A DNA stretch of 64,000 nt from Betaproteobacteria bacterium (GTDB lineage: Bacteria; Pseudomonadota; Gammaproteobacteria; Burkholderiales; SG8-39), in assembly GCA_016713125.1 (NCBI GenBank), contig JADJPT010000006.1, positions 128,019 to 192,018 of the forward strand. Direction: 5' to 3'. Positions 63,243-64,000 of the stretch are shown here, piece after piece. Below the pieces are notes generated by a model. The model did not search any database and was not told the DNA's origin. It saw only the letters and a program-made list of their open reading frames with translations. Each line of letters begins with the position of its first letter. Positions within the stretch are counted from its first letter, which is position 1. The position numbers and the translations under genes were made by a program.

Positions 63243-64000
63243 TCAGGCTGCCTTGATGGGGATATTGGGCGTTTGCGGCACGCTTTGCGCACCGCGCCGG
63301 CCGCGTAATTCTTCGCCACCGTAGTCCTCGACGATGGCCTGGAACGCCTCGGCGATGCCCTCGCCTTGAGGGTCACGGTCTTCTCGCCGTCGACGTACAC
63401 CGGCGCGACGGGCACCTCGTTGGTGCCGGGCAGGCTGATGCCGATGTCGGCGTGCTTGGACTCGCCCGGGCCGTTGACCACGCAGCCCATCACCGCCACC
63501 TTCATGTCCTCGACGCCGGGGTATTGGCGCTTCCACACCGGCATCTGCGCGCGCAGGTAGGCCTGGATGCTGTCGGCGAGTTCCTGGAACACCGTGCTGG
63601 TGGTGCGTCCGCAACCCGGGCAGGCGGTGACCATCGGCGTGAAGCTGCGCAATCCCATGGTCTGCAGCAGTTCCTGCGCGACCACCACCTCGCGCGTGCG
63701 GTCGCCGCCGGGCTCGGGGGTGAGCGAAACGCGGATGGTGTCGCCGATGCCTTCCTGCAGCAGCACGCCCATCGCTGCGGTCGAGGCGACGATGCCCTTG
63801 GAACCCATGCCGGCCTCGGTCAGCCCCAAGTGCAGCGCATAGTCGCAGCGGCGCGCGAGTTCGGTATAGACGGCGATCAGGTCCTGCACCGCCTGACCTT
63901 GCACGAGATCACGATGCGCTCGGCCGGCAGGCCACGCTCGGCCTGCGCGGCGGACTCCAGGGGCCGAGGCGATCAACGCCTCGCGCATGATCTCCTGAGC
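63243..64000 (-). CDS. ispG: 4-hydroxy-3-methylbut-2-enyl diphosphate synthase IspG, C-terminal part (frameshifted; cut by window edge)
   Basis: Iron-sulfur enzyme of the MEP isoprenoid pathway. Only about 250 C-terminal residues are inside the window. LGLTEAGMGSKGIVASTAAM, the cluster ligands CPGCGR and GCVVNGPGE, and VYVDGEKTVTL are clear. Three single-base errors break the frame: near 63361-63365, near 63888-63892 and in GGGG at 63960-63963. Since ispG is essential in bacteria that lack another isoprenoid route, sequencing error is the likely cause. It is followed by hisS. Confidence 0.92.

Noticed and set aside
1..64000. CRISPR arrays, prophage, insertion sequences or integrase-flanked islands
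   Set aside because: No regularly spaced repeats, transposase, integrase or phage structural genes were seen; the only repeated element is the three-copy hairpin unit.

Overview
The window is GC-rich (roughly 65-70%), gene-dense bacterial DNA, best explained as a chromosome segment of a betaproteobacterium, probably Burkholderiales. The evidence is the order tpiA-secG-tRNA-Leu-nuoA..G, the orders msrB-yciB-bolA-ppiC and hisS-yfgM-bamB-der, and repeated Bug/TctC-type periplasmic receptors. This placement is inferred from gene order and protein families only.

Layout: 1-6679 holds complex I (nuoG partial to nuoA), tRNA-Leu(GAG), secG and tpiA. 6814-11788 is a TRAP transporter with an orphan thiamine-diphosphate E1 alpha/beta pair. 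11851-15842 is the phosphate pst operon behind a Pho box, without phoU. 15871-20972 is an arsenic locus (arsR, arsC, acr3, ArsP-like permease, thioredoxin-like protein) with a divergent MFS gene and a flavoprotein remnant. 20980-24201 holds an overlapping CaiB-type CoA transferase, thiol dioxygenase and selO. 24690-27588 is a decaying tricarballylate locus. 27757-34406 is a flavin monooxygenase / VOC / hydrolase / Bug cluster divergent from iclR and a PrpF-type isomerase.

35637-49658 is the most interesting region. A long minus-strand operon encodes an isochorismatase-fold amidase, a NicX-like 2,5-dihydroxypyridine dioxygenase, an SDR, a branched-chain-type ABC importer with a fused permease-ATPase, and a three-subunit molybdenum hydroxylase. 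A divergent GntR regulator with a MetX-like hydrolase and a Rieske oxygenase complete it. Together they look like an uptake and ring-opening pathway for an N-heteroaromatic compound, controlled through shared TGTATRCA-type sites. 49880-64000 is mostly housekeeping: MFS, ankyrin, msrB, yciB, bolA, a parvulin, mltB, cytochrome c, an lpxR-like gene, der, bamB, yfgM, hisS and partial ispG.

Quality caveat: at least fifteen otherwise intact genes carry a single-base frameshift, often in a short G or C run, or an in-frame stop. Conserved essential ispG is among them. Most of these look like sequencing or assembly errors, so disrupted genes are annotated as one CDS with the break described, except where decay is clear.
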